NCBI RefSeq assembly: GCF_024679095.1 | Contig: NW_026111769.1 | Coordinates: 188,501-252,500 of the forward strand | From: Eriocheir sinensis | Taxonomy: Eukaryota; Arthropoda; Malacostraca; Decapoda; Varunidae | DNA length: 64,000 nucleotides | Reading direction: 5' to 3' | Shown here: positions 1 to 19,624 of the stretch, one piece after another | How positions within the stretch are numbered: position 1 is the first letter of the stretch | How the letters are laid out: each line of letters begins with the position of its first letter | The notes under the pieces: generated by a model | What the model saw: only the letters and a program-made list of their open reading frames with translations | Told to the model about the DNA's origin: nothing | The model's database searches: none | Translations under genes and position numbers: made by a program

Positions 1-107
1 AATATAAATATACAAAATACAAATAAAATAACGTAAATTTATATAAAACTATATGCAAAAATACACAAAAGTAATTAAATTTGTGTGAAAATAGATATAC
101 AAAATAC
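1..107 (-). repeat. Satellite block, reverse orientation (left edge, partial)
   Basis: Two to three reversed monomers (TAAATTTATATAAAACTATATGC, shown as its O-type signature split over 30-56, and CAAAATAC). The block enters from outside the window. It is identical or nearly so to the sequence ending at 24308, at a constant offset of 24,200. Confidence 0.85.
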
Positions 108-694
108 ATGTGTATTTTGTATATTTATTTTCATACAAATTGAAATTATTTTTGTTTATTTTTTTATATATTTTCACACAAATTCTCGTTATCTTATGTG
201 TATTTTGTATATTTATTTTTTCTACAAATATACGTTCTTATATCTGAATTTTGTTTATTGAGTTCGAAAACAATTTCCCTTCTTTTGTATATCTATTTTT
301 ATACAAATTAAAATACTTCTGTGTATTTTTGTATATAGTTTTATATAAATTTACGTTATTTTATGTGTATTTTGTATAGTTATATTTATACAAATACACA
401 TTCTTTTATTGGTATTTTTTTATTTATTTTGATACGAATTTACATTATTTTATGTGTATTTTGTATACATTTGTATACATTTGTATTTACTTCATTTTAT
501 GTGAATTTTGTATATATATTTTTATAGAAATCTACGTTATTTTATATGTATTCGTATATATATTTTGAAACAAATTTACATTCTTTTATATGTATTTTGC
601 ATATCTATTTCAATACAAATTTACCTTATTGTATGTGTTTTTTATATATTTATTTTAATACAAATTTAATTTTTTTATGTGTATTTTGGTTTAT
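108..694 (+). repeat. Satellite block, forward orientation
   Basis: About 13 monomers, including the O/P/A/B/C/D/E/F run from 330 to 690. It starts at the head-to-head palindrome AAAATACATGTGTATTTT and ends at GGTTTATATGGT. Compared with the duplicate at 24309-24891 it has a cluster of changes at about 262-283 and a 10-bp duplication TTGTATACAT near 471, so these are private changes of this copy. A third relative lies at 49600-50160. Confidence 0.85.
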
Positions 695-2751
695 ATGGTA
701 AGGTAAATTTGTATTGAAAGAGATATTCAAAAATACATATAAAACAATGTAAATTTGTTTCAAAATATATATACGAATACACATAAAATAACGTAGATAT
801 CTATAAAAATATATTCAAAATACACATAAAATGAAGTAAATACGTATAAAAAAATGAATACAAAATACACATAAAAATCGTATCAAAATAAATAAACAAA
901 ATACCAGTAAAAGAATGTGTATTTGTATAAATATAGATATACAAAATACACAGAAAATATCGTAAATTTGTATAAAACTATATACAAAAATACACAGAAG
1001 TAATTAAATTTGTATGAAAATATATATACAAAATACAGCTAAAATAAGCTAAATTTGAATTGAAATGTACATACAAAATACATAAAATAATGTAAATCTG
1101 TATCAAAATATTTATACAAATACATATAATAACGTAGATTTGTTTAAAATATATAAACAGAATACACATTAAGTAATGTAAATACGTATAAAAATATGTA
1201 CAATATACATATAATCATGTAATTCGTATCAAAATAAATAAACAAAATAGCAATAAAATAATGTAAATTTGTATGAGAAAACATATACAAATAACGCAAA
1301 TTTCTATAAAAATATATGTACAAAAATGCACATAAAATAAAGTAAATTTGCATAAAAATATATATACAAAACACACACTAAATAATGTAAATCCGTACAT
1401 AAAATAGCCTAAATTTGTATAAAACTATATACAAAAATACACAAAAATAATTTAAATTTGTTTGAAAAGAAATATACAAAATACACATAAAACTAGGTAA
1501 ATTTGTATTGAAATACATATACAAAATACACATCAAATAATGTAAATTTGAATGAAAATATATAAACAAAAACACTTAAAATAACGTAAATTTGTATAAA
1601 ATATATATGCAAGATACACATTAAATAATGTAAATGTGTATAAAAAAAATATATACAAAAAACAAATAGAATAATGTAAAATCGTATCAAAATAAATACA
1701 CAGAATATCAATAAAATATGTAAATTTGTATGAAAATAAAGATGCAAAATTCCCAAAATTTATTGCATTTTTAATAAAAATATATTTACCAAAATACACA
1801 TAAAATATTTAAATTTGTATTGAAATAAATATACAAAATGCATATACAGTAAGGTAAATTTGTATTGAAAGAGATATTAAAAAATACATATAAAACAATG
1901 TAATTTGTTTTAAAATATATATACGAATACACATAAAATAAAGTAGATTTCTATAGAAATATATATACAAAATACATATGAAATTATGTAAATACGTATA
2001 AAAATATATATACAAAATACATATCAAATAATGTAAATTCGTGCCAAAATAAATAAACAAAATATCATGAAAAGAATGTGTATTTGTATGAAAATAGATA
2101 ATAGATAATAAATTTGTATTAAATATATATGGAAGATACACCATAAATAATGTAAATATGTATAAAAAAGTATATACAAAAAACAAATAGAATAATGTAA
2201 CATCGTATCAAAATAAATACACCGAATATTAATAAAATAATGTAAATTTGTATGAAAATAAAGATGCAAAATTCCCATAAAACAGCGCATTTCTTATAAA
2301 AATATATATACCAAAATACACATAAAATATTTCAATTTGCATTGAAATAAAAATACAAAATGCTCATACAATAAGGTAAATTTGTATTGAAAGAGATATG
2401 CAAAAATACATATAAAACAATGTAAATTTGTTTCAAAATATATATACGAATACAAATAAAAAAATGTAGATTTCTATAAAAATATATATACAAAATACAC
2501 ATAAAATTAAGTAAATACGTATAAAAAAATGTATACAAAATACACATAAAATAATGTAAATTCGAATTAAAATAAATAAACAAAATACCAATAAAAGAAT
2601 GTGTATTTGGATAAATATAAATATACAAAATACACATACAAAATAAACATAAAATAAGGTAGATTTGTAATGAAATATATGTACAAAATACACATAAAAT
2701 AATGTAAATTTATATGAAAATATATATACAAATACACATAAAATACCATGA
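695..2751 (-). repeat. Satellite block, reverse orientation
   Basis: About 45 monomers read on the minus strand. Reversed D (CAAATTTGTTTCAAAATATA) occurs at about 745, 1905 and 2425, and the reversed K/P fusion (AGATAATAGATAATAAATTT) near 2096, so it includes a shortened unit. Matches 24892-26963 in the same orientation. Confidence 0.85.
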
Positions 2752-3384
2752 ATTTGTGTATTTTGGATATATATTTTCATAAAAATTTACGTTATTTCAT
2801 TGTGTGCTCTTGTATATATTTTGATACAAATTTTATACAAATTCATATTATTTTATGTGTATTTGAATACATATTTTCATACAAATTTAAATTATTTTAT
2901 GTGTATTTTTACATATATTTCATTACAAATTTATCTTATTTTATGTTTGTTTCATATATTCATTTCATGCAATTTTAAATTATTTTATGTGTATATTTGT
3001 ATTTGTATTTAGGTTATTTTATTTGTATTTTCTATATACATTTTCATCCAAAACTACATTATTTTATTGGTATTTTGTTAATTTAATTCGATACGAATTT
3101 AGATTATTTCAAAAGTATTTTTTATACATTTTTTTATACGCATTTACATTATTTAATGTGTGTTTTGTATATATATTTTGATGCAAATTTACTTTATTTT
3201 ATGTGCTTCTTTGTACATATATTTTTAAAGAAATTAGCGTTATTTTATATGTATTTTGTATATGTTTTCTCATATAAATTTATATTATGTTATTGGTATT
3301 TTGTTTATTTATTTTGATACGAATTACATGATTATATATTTATTTTCTACATATTTTTTTTATACGTATTTCATTATTTAATGT

Positions 3385-3565
<181 letters not shown>

Positions 3566-3740
3566 AATTTAGTTTATTTTATGTGTATTTTGTATATCTA
3601 TTTCATACAAATTTAACTACTTTTGTGTATTTTTGTATATAGTTTTATATAAATTTACGATATTTTATGTGTATTTTGTATATTTATTTTTACACAAATA
3701 CACATTTTTTTATTGGTATTTTGTTTATTTTGATACGAAT

Positions 3741-4448
3741 TTACATTATTTTATGTGTATTTTGTGTACATTTTTTTTATACGTATTTACTTCATATTAT
3801 GTGTATTTTGTATATATATTTTTATAGAAATCTACGTTATTTTATGTGTATTCGTATATATATTTTGAAACAAATTTTACATTGTTTTATATGTATTTTG
3901 CATATCAATATAAATTTACCTTATTGTATGTGCATTTTGTATATTTATTTTAATACAAATTTTAATTTTTTATATGTCTTTTGGTATATATATTAAAAAA
4001 AAAGCGTTATTTTCTGGATATTTTGCTCCTTTATTTTCATACAAATTTACATTATTTTATTAATATTCTGTGTATTCATTTTGTTACGATTTTACATTAT
4101 CTATTTGGGTTTTGTATATATTTTTTTTATACATATTTACATTACTTAATGTGTATTTTGAATATATATTTTATACAAATTTACGTTATTTTAAGTGTAT
4201 TTGTTTATATATTTTCATTCAAATTTACATTATTTTATGTGTATTTTGTAAATGTATTTCAAGACAAATTTACCAAATTTTATGTGTATTTTGTATACTT
4301 ATTTTCAAACAAATTTAAATTATTTTTGTGTATTTTTGTATATAGTTTTATACAAATTTACGTTATTTTATGTGTATTTTGTATATCTATTTTCATACAA
4401 ATACAAATTCTTTTATTGATATTTTGTTTATTTATTTTGACACGAATA
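3741..4448 (+). repeat. Full-length higher-order unit (16 monomers, about 707 bp)
   Basis: This is a clean example of the complete unit, measured from the TTAC of one A monomer (GATACGAATTTAC) to the matching site of the next (GACACGAATATAC). The order of variants is B (ATACGTATTTACTTC), C (TAGAAATCTACG), D (ATTCG, GAAACAAA), E (GCATATC), F (GTGCATTTTGTATATTTA), G (GCG), H (CTCCTTTATTTTC), I (ATTCTGTGTATTCATTTTG), J, K, L (GTATTTGTTTATATATTTTC), M (GTAAATGTATTTC), N, O (TTTTTGTATATAGTTTTATA), P (ACAAATACAAATTC) and A. The same order can be followed in many other forward blocks and, reversed, in the minus-strand blocks. Confidence 0.85.
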
Positions 4449-6744
4449 TACATTATTTAATGTCTATTTTTTATATATATGTTTATACGTATTTACAGCA
4501 TCTCAAGTGTATTTTGTATATATATTTCTGTAGAAATCTGCGTTATTTTATGTGTATTCGTATATATATTTTGAAACAAATTTACATTGTATTATGTGTA
4601 TTTTGCATATTTTTTTAAATAAAAATCTACCTTATTGTATGTGCATTTTGTATATTAATTTTACTACAAATTTAATTATTGAATGTGTATTTATATATAT
4701 GTATTTTTTATAAAAATATGCTTTATTTTATTGGTATTTTGCATCTTTATTTTTATACAAATTTACATTATTTTATTGATTTTTTGTGTATTTATTTTGA
4801 TACGATTTTACATTATTTTCTATGTGTATTTTGTATATATATTTAATACAAATGTACGTTATTTTATGTGTATTTGTTTTCATTTCATTCAAATTTTCCT
4901 TATTTTATATGTATTTTGTACATGTACAAATTTGTACAAATTTAACTAATTATATGTGTATTTTGTATATCAATTTTCATAAAAATTGAAATTATTTTTG
5001 TTTTTTTTGTATATATTTTTATACAAATTTTCGTTATTTTATGTGTATTTTGTATATTTATTTTCCTACAAATATACGTTATTTAACGGAATTTTGTTTG
5101 TTTATTTTGATACGAATTTACATTATTTTAGGTGTATTTGGTATATATATTTTTATACTATTTACATCATTTTATATGTATTTTGTATGTATATTTTCAT
5201 AGAAATTTACTCTATTTTATGTGTATTCGTATATATATTTTCATACAAATTTACATTATTGATGTGTATTTTGCATATGTATTTCAATACAAATTTACTT
5301 TATTGTATATGCCTTTTGTATATTTATTTCAATACAAATTTAATTATTTCATGTGTATTTTTGTATATATATTTTTATGCATATATGCGTTATTATATGG
5401 GTATTTTGCATATTTATTTTCATACAAATTTAAATTATTTTATTGATATTTTGTTTATTTATTTTGATACGATTTAACATTATTCTATGTGTATTTTGTA
5501 TATATATTTTTATACATATTTACATTATTTAATGTATATTTTGTATATATATTTTATCCAAATTTACGTTATTTTATGTGTATTTGTTTATATATTTTCA
5601 TACAAATTTACATTATTTTATGTGTATTTTGTATATGTATTTCAATACAAATTTGCCTAACTTTATGTGTATTTTGCATATCTTTTTTCAAAAATATTTA
5701 AATTATTTTTGTGTATTTTTGTATTTATTTTTATACAAATTTTAGTTATTTTATTTGTATTTTGTATATATATTTTCCTAGAAATATATAATCTTTTATT
5801 ATAAATTTGTTTATTTATTTTGATACGAGTTTACATTATTTTATGTGTATTTTGTATATATATTTTTCTACGTATTTACATTATTTTATGTGTATTTTGT
5901 ATATATATTTTAATAAAAATTTACATTATTTTATTGTGTATTCCTATTTATTTTGAATTTTTTTTATACAAATTCATGTTATTTTATGTGTATTTGTATA
6001 TATATTTTCATACAAATTTATATTATTTTACGTGTATTTTTACATATTTTTCATTACAAATTTACCTTATTTTATGATTATTTTGTATATTTATTTCATT
6101 CAATTTTAAACTATTTTATGTGTATATTTGTATTTACGTAATTTTATGTGTATTTTCTATATATATTTTCATCCAAAATTACATTATTTTATTGGTATTT
6201 TCTTTATTTAACTCGATACGAATTTAGATTTTTTCATAGGTATTTTGTATACATATGTTTATACTCATTTAGATTATGTAATGTGTGTTTTGCATATATT
6301 TTTTAATGCAAATTTATTTTATGTGCATTTTTGTACATATATTTTTATAGAAATTTATTTATTTTATGTGTATTTTGTATATTTTTTCTCATAAAAATTT
6401 TCATTATTTTATTGGTATTTTGTTTATTTATTTTGATACGAATTACATGATTATATGTGTATTTTGTATATATTTTTTTATACGTAATTACATTATTTAA
6501 TGTGTATTTTGTTTATATATTTCTATATAAAATTTACGTAATTATATGTGTATTTGTAAAAATATTTTGATACAAATTTACTTTATTTTATGTATTTTGT
6601 ACATATATTTCAATTCAAATTAATCTTATTTTGTGTGTATTTTTTATATCTATTTTCATACAAATTTAATTACTTTTGTGTATCTTTGTGTATTGTTTTA
6701 TATAAATTTACCTTATTTTATGTGCATTTTGTATATTTATATTT

Positions 6745-10233
<3,489 letters not shown>

Positions 10234-10771
10234 TATACCAAAATACACATAAAAAAATTAAATTTGTATTAAAATAAATATATAAAAAACACATACAATA
10301 AGGTAAATTTGTATTGAAATAGATATGCAAAATACATATAAAACAATGTAAATTTGTTTCAAAATATATATACGAATACACATAAAATAACGTAGATTTC
10401 TATAAAAATATATATACAAAATACACATTAAATAATGTAAATTCGCATCAAAATAAATATACAAAATACCAATAAAAGAATGTGTATTTGTATAAATATA
10501 AATATACAAAATACACATAAAATAACGTAAATTTATATAAAACTATATACAAAAATACACAGAAGTATTTTAATTTGTATGAAAATAGATATACAAAAAA
10601 AGGTACATTCGTTTCAAAATCAATAAACAAAATTCAGATAAAAGAACGTATATTTGTAGAAAAAATAGATATACGAAATACACATAAAATAACGAAAATT
10701 TGTATGAAAATATATAAAAAAATAAACAAAAATAATTTCAATTTGTATGAAAATAAATATACAAAATACAC
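10234..10771 (-). repeat. Inverted satellite insert, long form (about 538 bp)
   Basis: Bounded by the palindromes ACCATATATACC on the left and ACACATGTATTTTG on the right. The same insert, with the same two edges, is about 368 bp at 34274-34641 and about 113 bp at 45127-45239. This longest copy carries reversed F, E, D, C, A and P monomers and a segment with AAAAAAGGTACATTCGTTTC near 10597 that the shorter copies lack. Confidence 0.85.
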
Positions 10772-13389
<2,618 letters not shown>

Positions 13390-14254
13390 AATGAAAATAG
13401 ATATACAAAATATACATAAAATAAACTAAATTTGTATTGAAATATATATACAAAATACATAAAATAATGTAAATTTGTATCAAAATATTTTAACAGATGC
13501 GCATAAAATAACGTAAATTTGTTTTAAAATATACAAAATACACATTAAATAATGTAAATATGTATAAAAAAATATATACAAAAACAAATAGAATAATGTA
13601 AAATCGTATCAAAATAAATACACAGAATATTAATAAAACAATGTAAATTTGTATGAAAATAAAGATGCAAAATACCCATTAAATAACGCATTTTTTATAA
13701 AAATATATATACCAAAATACACATGAAAAAATGAATTTGTATTAAAATAAATATACAAAATACACATACAAAAAGGTAAATCTGTATTGAAATAGATATG
13801 CAAAATACAATTAAAACAATGTAAATTTGCTTCAAAATATATATACGAATACACATAAAATAACGTAGATTTGTATAAAAATATATATACAAAATACACA
13901 TAAAATGAAGTAAATACGTATAAGAAAATGTATACAAAAAACACATAAAATAATGTAAATTCGTATCAAAATAAATAAACAAAATACCAATAAAAGAATG
14001 TGTATTTGTATAAATATACAAAATACACATAAAATAACGTAAATTTGTTTAAAACTATATACAAAAATACACAAAAGTAATTAAATTCGTATGAAAATAG
14101 ATATACAAAATACAGATAAAATAAGCTAAATTTGAATTGAAATGTATATACAAAATACATAAAATAATGTAAATTTGTATCAAAATATTTATAAAAATAC
14201 ATATACTAACGTAAATTTGTTTAAAAATATATAAACAAAATACAGATTATATAA
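13390..14254 (-). repeat. Satellite block, reverse orientation
   Basis: About 19 reversed monomers, with reversed G (AACGCATTTTTTATAAAAAT) near 13686, E, D, C, B, A and P. Near-identical to 17266-18132 at an offset of about 3,875; more distant relatives are 37300-37764 and 47935-48665. Confidence 0.85.
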
Positions 14255-17200
14255 TATATTTATATTTATACAAATACACATTCTTTTATTGGTATTTTGT
14301 TTATTTATTTTGATACGAATTTACATTATTTTATGTATATTTTGTATACATTTTTTTATACGTATTTACTTCATTTTATGTGTATTTTGTATATATATTT
14401 TTATACAAATCTACGTTATTTTATGTGTATTTGTATATATATTTTGAAACAAATTTACATTGTTTTATATGTATTTTGCATATCTATTTCAATACAGATT
14501 TACCTTATTGTATGTGTATTTTGTATATTTATTTTAATACAAATTAATTTTTTTATGTGTATTTTGGTATATATATTTTTATAAAAAAAATGCGTTATTT
14601 TATGGGTATTTTGCTTCTTTATTTTCATACAAATTTACATTATTTTATTAATATTCTGTGTATTTATTTTGATACGATTTTACATTATTCTATTTATGTT
14701 TTGTATATATTTTTTTTATTCAAATTTACGTTATTTTAAGTGTATTTGTTTATGTCTTTTCACTCAAATTTACATTATTTTATGTGTATTTTGTATATGT
14801 ATTTCAATACAAATTTACCTAATTTTATGTGTATTTTGTATATTTATTTTCATACAAATTTAAATTATTTTTGTGTATTTTTGTATATAGTTTTATACAA
14901 ATTTATGTTATCTTATGTGTATTTTGTATATTTATTTTCATAGAAATCTACGTTATTTTATGTGTATTCGTATATATATATTGAAAAAAATTTACATGGT
15001 TTTATATGTATTTTGCATATCTATTTAATACAAATTTACCTTATTGTATGTGCATTTTGTATATTTATTTTAATACAAATTCAAATATTTTATGTGTGTC
15101 TTGGTATATATATTTTTATAAAAAATGTGTTATTTTATGGGTATTTTGCATCTTAATTTTCATACAAATTTACATTATTTTATTAATATTCTGTGTATTT
15201 ATTTTGATACGATTTTATATTATTCTATTTGTGTTTTGTATATATTTTTTTATACATATTTACATTATTTAATGTGTATTTTTTAGATATATTTTATACA
15301 AATTTACGTTATTTTAAGTGTATTTGTTTATATATTTTCATTCAAATTTACATTATTTTATGTGTATTTTGTAAATGTATTTCAATACAAATTTACCTAA
15401 TTTTATGTGTATTTTGTATATTTATTTTCATACAAATTAAAATTATTTTTGTGTATTTTTGTATATAGTTTTATACATATTTAGGTGATTTTATGTGTAT
15501 ATTGTATATCTATTTTCATACAAATACACATTCTTTTATTGATATTTTGTTTATTTATTTTGATGCGAATTTACATTATTTAATGTGTATTTTATATATA
15601 TATTTTTATACGTGTTTACATCATTTGATGTGTATTTTGTATATATATTTCTATAGAAATCTACGTTGATTTATGAGTATTCGTATATAGATTTTGAAAT
15701 AAATTTACACTGTTTTATGTGTATTTTGCATATTTTTTCAATACAAATTTACCTTATTGAATATGCATTTTGTATATTAATTTTAATACAAATTTAATTA
15801 TGCTATGTGTATTTTTGTATATGTATTTTTATAAAAATATGCTTTATTTTATGGGTATTTTGCATTTTTATTTTCATACAAATTTACATTATTTTATTTA
15901 TATTGTTTAATTTTTTAAAACAATTTTACATTATTCTATGTGTATTTTGTATATCTATTTTTATACGTATTTACTTAATTTTATGTGTATTTTGTATATA
16001 TATTTATATAGAAATCTACGTTATTTTATGTGTATTCGTATTTTGAAACAAATTTACATTGTTTTATATGTTTTTTTTGCATATCTCTTTCAATACAAGT
16101 TTACCTTATTGTATGTGCATTTTGTATATTTATTTCAATACAAATTTAAATATTTTATATGTATTTTGGTATATATATTTTTATAAGAAATGCGCTATTT
16201 GATGGGAATTTTGCATCTTTATTTTCATACAAATTTACATTATTTTATTAATATTCGGTGTATTTATTTTGATACGATTTCACATTATTCTATTTGTTTT
16301 TTGTATATATATTTTTTATACATATTTACATTATTTAATGTGTATCTTGCATATATATTTCATACAAATTTATTATCTATTATTTATTTTCATAGAAATA
16401 CACATTCTTTTCATGATATTTTGTTTATTTATTTTGACACGAATTTACCAAGATATGTATTTTGTATATATATTTTTATACGTATTTACATAATTTCATG
16501 TGTACTTTGTATATATATTTCTATAAAAATCTACGTTATTTTATGTGTATTCGTATATATATTTTGAAACAAATTTACATTGTTTTATATGTATTTTTGA
16601 ATATCTCTTTCAATACATATTTACCTTACTGTATATGCATTTCGTATATTTATTTCAATAAAAATTTTAATATTTTATGAGTATTTTGTTATATATATTT
16701 TTATAAAAAATGCGCTATCTTATGGGAATTTTGGATCTTTCTTTTCATACAAATTTACATTATTTTATTGGTATTCTGTGTATTTATATTGATAGGATTT
16801 TACATTATTCTATTTATTTTTTGTATGTATTTTTTTATACACATTTACATTATTTAAAATGTATCTTGCATATATATTTTATACAAATTTACGTTATTTT
16901 AAGTGTATTTGTTTATATATTTTCATTCAAATTTACATTATTTTATGTGTATTTTGTATATGTATTTCAATACAAATTTACCTAATTTTATGTGTATTTT
17001 GTATATTTCTTTTCATACAAATTTTAAATATTTTTGTGTATTTTTGTATATAGTTTTATACAAATTTAGGTTATTTTATGTACGCATTTACATTATTTAA
17101 TGTGTGTTTTGTATATATATTTCTATGGAAATTTACTTTATTTTATGTGCATTTTTGTACATATATTTTTTTAGAAATTTGCGTTATTTAATGTGTATTT

Positions 17201-17265
17201 GTATATGTTTTCTCATACAAATTTACATTATTTTATTGCTATTTTGTTTCTTTATTTTGAACGAA
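14255..17265 (+). repeat. Satellite block, forward orientation
   Basis: A to O run of monomers from 14297 (TTAC landmarks at 14321, 14366, 14411, 14455, 14500 and so on), with J and K merged at about 14700. At about 14930 the P monomer is fused directly to a C monomer (TTTATTTTCATAGAAATC); from there it repeats 11007-13389 without the AT array. K/P fusion at 16370. Confidence 0.85.
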
Positions 17266-18805
17266 TGAAAATAGATATACAAAATATACATAAAATAAAC
17301 TAAATTTGTATTGAAATATATATACAAAATACATAAAATAATGTAAATTTGTATCAAAATATTTTAACAGATGCGCATAAAATAACGTAATTTGTTTTAA
17401 AATATACAAAATACACATTAAATAATGTATATATGTATAAAAAAATATATACAAAAACAAATAGAATAATGTAAAATCGTATCAAAATAAATACACAGAA
17501 TATTAATAAAACAATGTAAATTTGTATGGAAATAAAGATGCAAAATACCCATTAAATAACGCATTTTTTATAAAAATATATATACCAAAATATACATGAA
17601 AAAATGAATTTGTATTAAAATAAATATACAAAATACACATACAATAAGGTAAATCTGTATTGAAATAGATATGCAAAATACAATTAAAACAATGTAAATT
17701 TGTTTCAAAATATATATACGAATACACATAAAATAACGTAGATTTTATAAAAATATATATACAAAATACACATAAAATGAAGTAAATACGTATAAGAAAA
17801 TGTATACAAAATACACATAAAATAATGTAAATTCGTATCAAAATAAATAAACAAAATACCAATAAAAGAATGTGTATTTGTATAAATATAAATATACAAA
17901 ATACACATAAAATAACGTAAATATGTTTAAAACTATATACAAAAATACACAAAAGTAATTAAATTCGTATGAAAATAGATATACAAAATACAGATAAAAT
18001 TAGCTAAATTTGAATTGAATTGTATATACAAAATACATAAAATAATGTAAATTTGTATCAAAATATTTATAAAAATACACATAAAAACGTAACTTTGTTT
18101 AAAAATATATAAACAAAATACAGATTAAGTAAAATATTTATATTTATACAAATACACATTCTTTTATTGGTATTTTGTTTATTTATTTTGATACGAATTT
18201 ACATTATTTTATGTATATTTTGTATACATTTTTTTATACGTATTTACTTCATTTTATGTGTATTTTGTATATATATTTTTATACAAATCTACGTTATTTT
18301 ATGTGTATTTGTATATATATTTTGAAACAAATTTACATTGTTTTATATGTATTTTGCATATCTATTTCAATACAGATTTACCTTATTGTATGTGTATTTT
18401 GTATATTTATATTAATACAAATTAATTTTTTAATGTGTATTTTGGTATATATATTTTTATAAAAAAAATGCGTTATTTTATGGGTATTTTGCTTCTTTAT
18501 TTTCATACAAATTTACATTATTTTATTAATATTCTGTGTATTTATTTTGATACGATTTTACATTATTCTATTTATGTTTTGTATATATTTTTTTTATTCA
18601 AATTTACGTTATTTCAAGTGTATTTGTTCATGTCTTTTCATTCAAATTTACATTATTTTATGTGTATTTTGTATATGTATTTCAATACAAATTTACCTAA
18701 TTTTATGTGTATTTTGTATATTTATTTTCATACAAATTTAAATTATTTTTGTGTATTTTTGTATATAGTTTTATACAAATTTATGTTATCTTATGTGTAT
18801 TTTGT
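14931..18805 (+). repeat. Tandem segmental duplication of about 3.9 kb, copy 2
   Basis: Offset to copy 1 is 3,924 at the start and 3,874 after the place of the AT array (13201 pairs with 17075). At its right end it runs into an intact P and A' monomer instead of the P-to-C fusion, so the fusion marks the duplication joint. Confidence 0.85.
17266..18132 (-). repeat. Satellite block, reverse orientation
   Basis: Second copy of 13390-14254, sharing the left junction GAACGAATGAAAATAG that lacks the AT found in GATACGAATGAAAATAG at 37292 and 47928. Shared loss marks the two as sister copies. Confidence 0.85.
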
Positions 18806-19624
18806 ATATTTATTTTCATTCAAATACACATTCTTTTATTGATATTTTGTTTATTTATTTTGACGCGAATTTGCATTATTTAATGTGTATTTTGTATATA
18901 TATATTTATACGTATTTACATCCTTTCATGTGTATTTTGTATATTCATAAAAAATGCGTTATTTTATAGGTATTTTGCATCTTTATTTTCATACAAATTT
19001 ACATTATTTTATTTACATTCTGTGTATTTATTATGATACGATTTTACATTATTCTATTGTTTTTGTATATATATTTTTATACATATTTACATTATTTAAT
19101 GAGTATTTTGTATATATATTTTATACAAATTTACGTTAATTTAAGTGTATTTGTTTATATATTTTCACTCAAATTTACATTATTTTATGTGTATTTTGTA
19201 TATGTATTTCTATACAAATTTACCTAATTTTATGTATATTTTGTATATTTATTTTCATGCAAATTTAATTTATTTTTGTGTATTTTTATATATAGTTTTA
19301 TACAAATTTACGTTATTTTATGTGTATTTTGTATATGTATCTTCGTACAAATACACATTCTTTTATTGATATTTTCCTTATTTATTTTGACACGAGTTTA
19401 CATTATTTAATGTGTATTTTGTATATATATTTTTATACGTATTTACATCATTTAATGTGTAATTTGTATATATATTTCTATAGAAATCTACGTTATTTTA
19501 TGTGTATTCGTATATATATTTTGAAACAAATCTACATTATTGTATGTGTATTTTGTATATATATTTCATTACAAATTTGCCTTATTTTATGTTTATTTTT
19601 ATTGGTATTTTGTTTATTTATGTA
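18133..19624 (+). repeat. Satellite block, forward orientation
   Basis: Repeats 14255-14930, then continues into P (CAAATACACATTC near 18822) and A (GACGCGAATTTGC at about 18862) instead of the P-to-C fusion. A to A distance here is 672 bp because J and K are merged into one monomer. Ends at TTTATGTATAATGTAAATTT. Confidence 0.85.

Noticed and set aside
4915..4945. TACATGTACAAATTTGTACA as an operator-like palindrome
   Set aside because: It is a local variant of one monomer with TTGTACAAAT duplicated; it recurs in the duplicate at 29200 only as part of the copied block, and no gene is nearby.
10234..10771. Inverted inserts as mobile elements (MITE-like)
   Set aside because: Their content is ordinary reversed satellite monomers; there are no target-site duplications or terminal repeats beyond the palindromic joints, and the copies share flanks, so they spread by block duplication.
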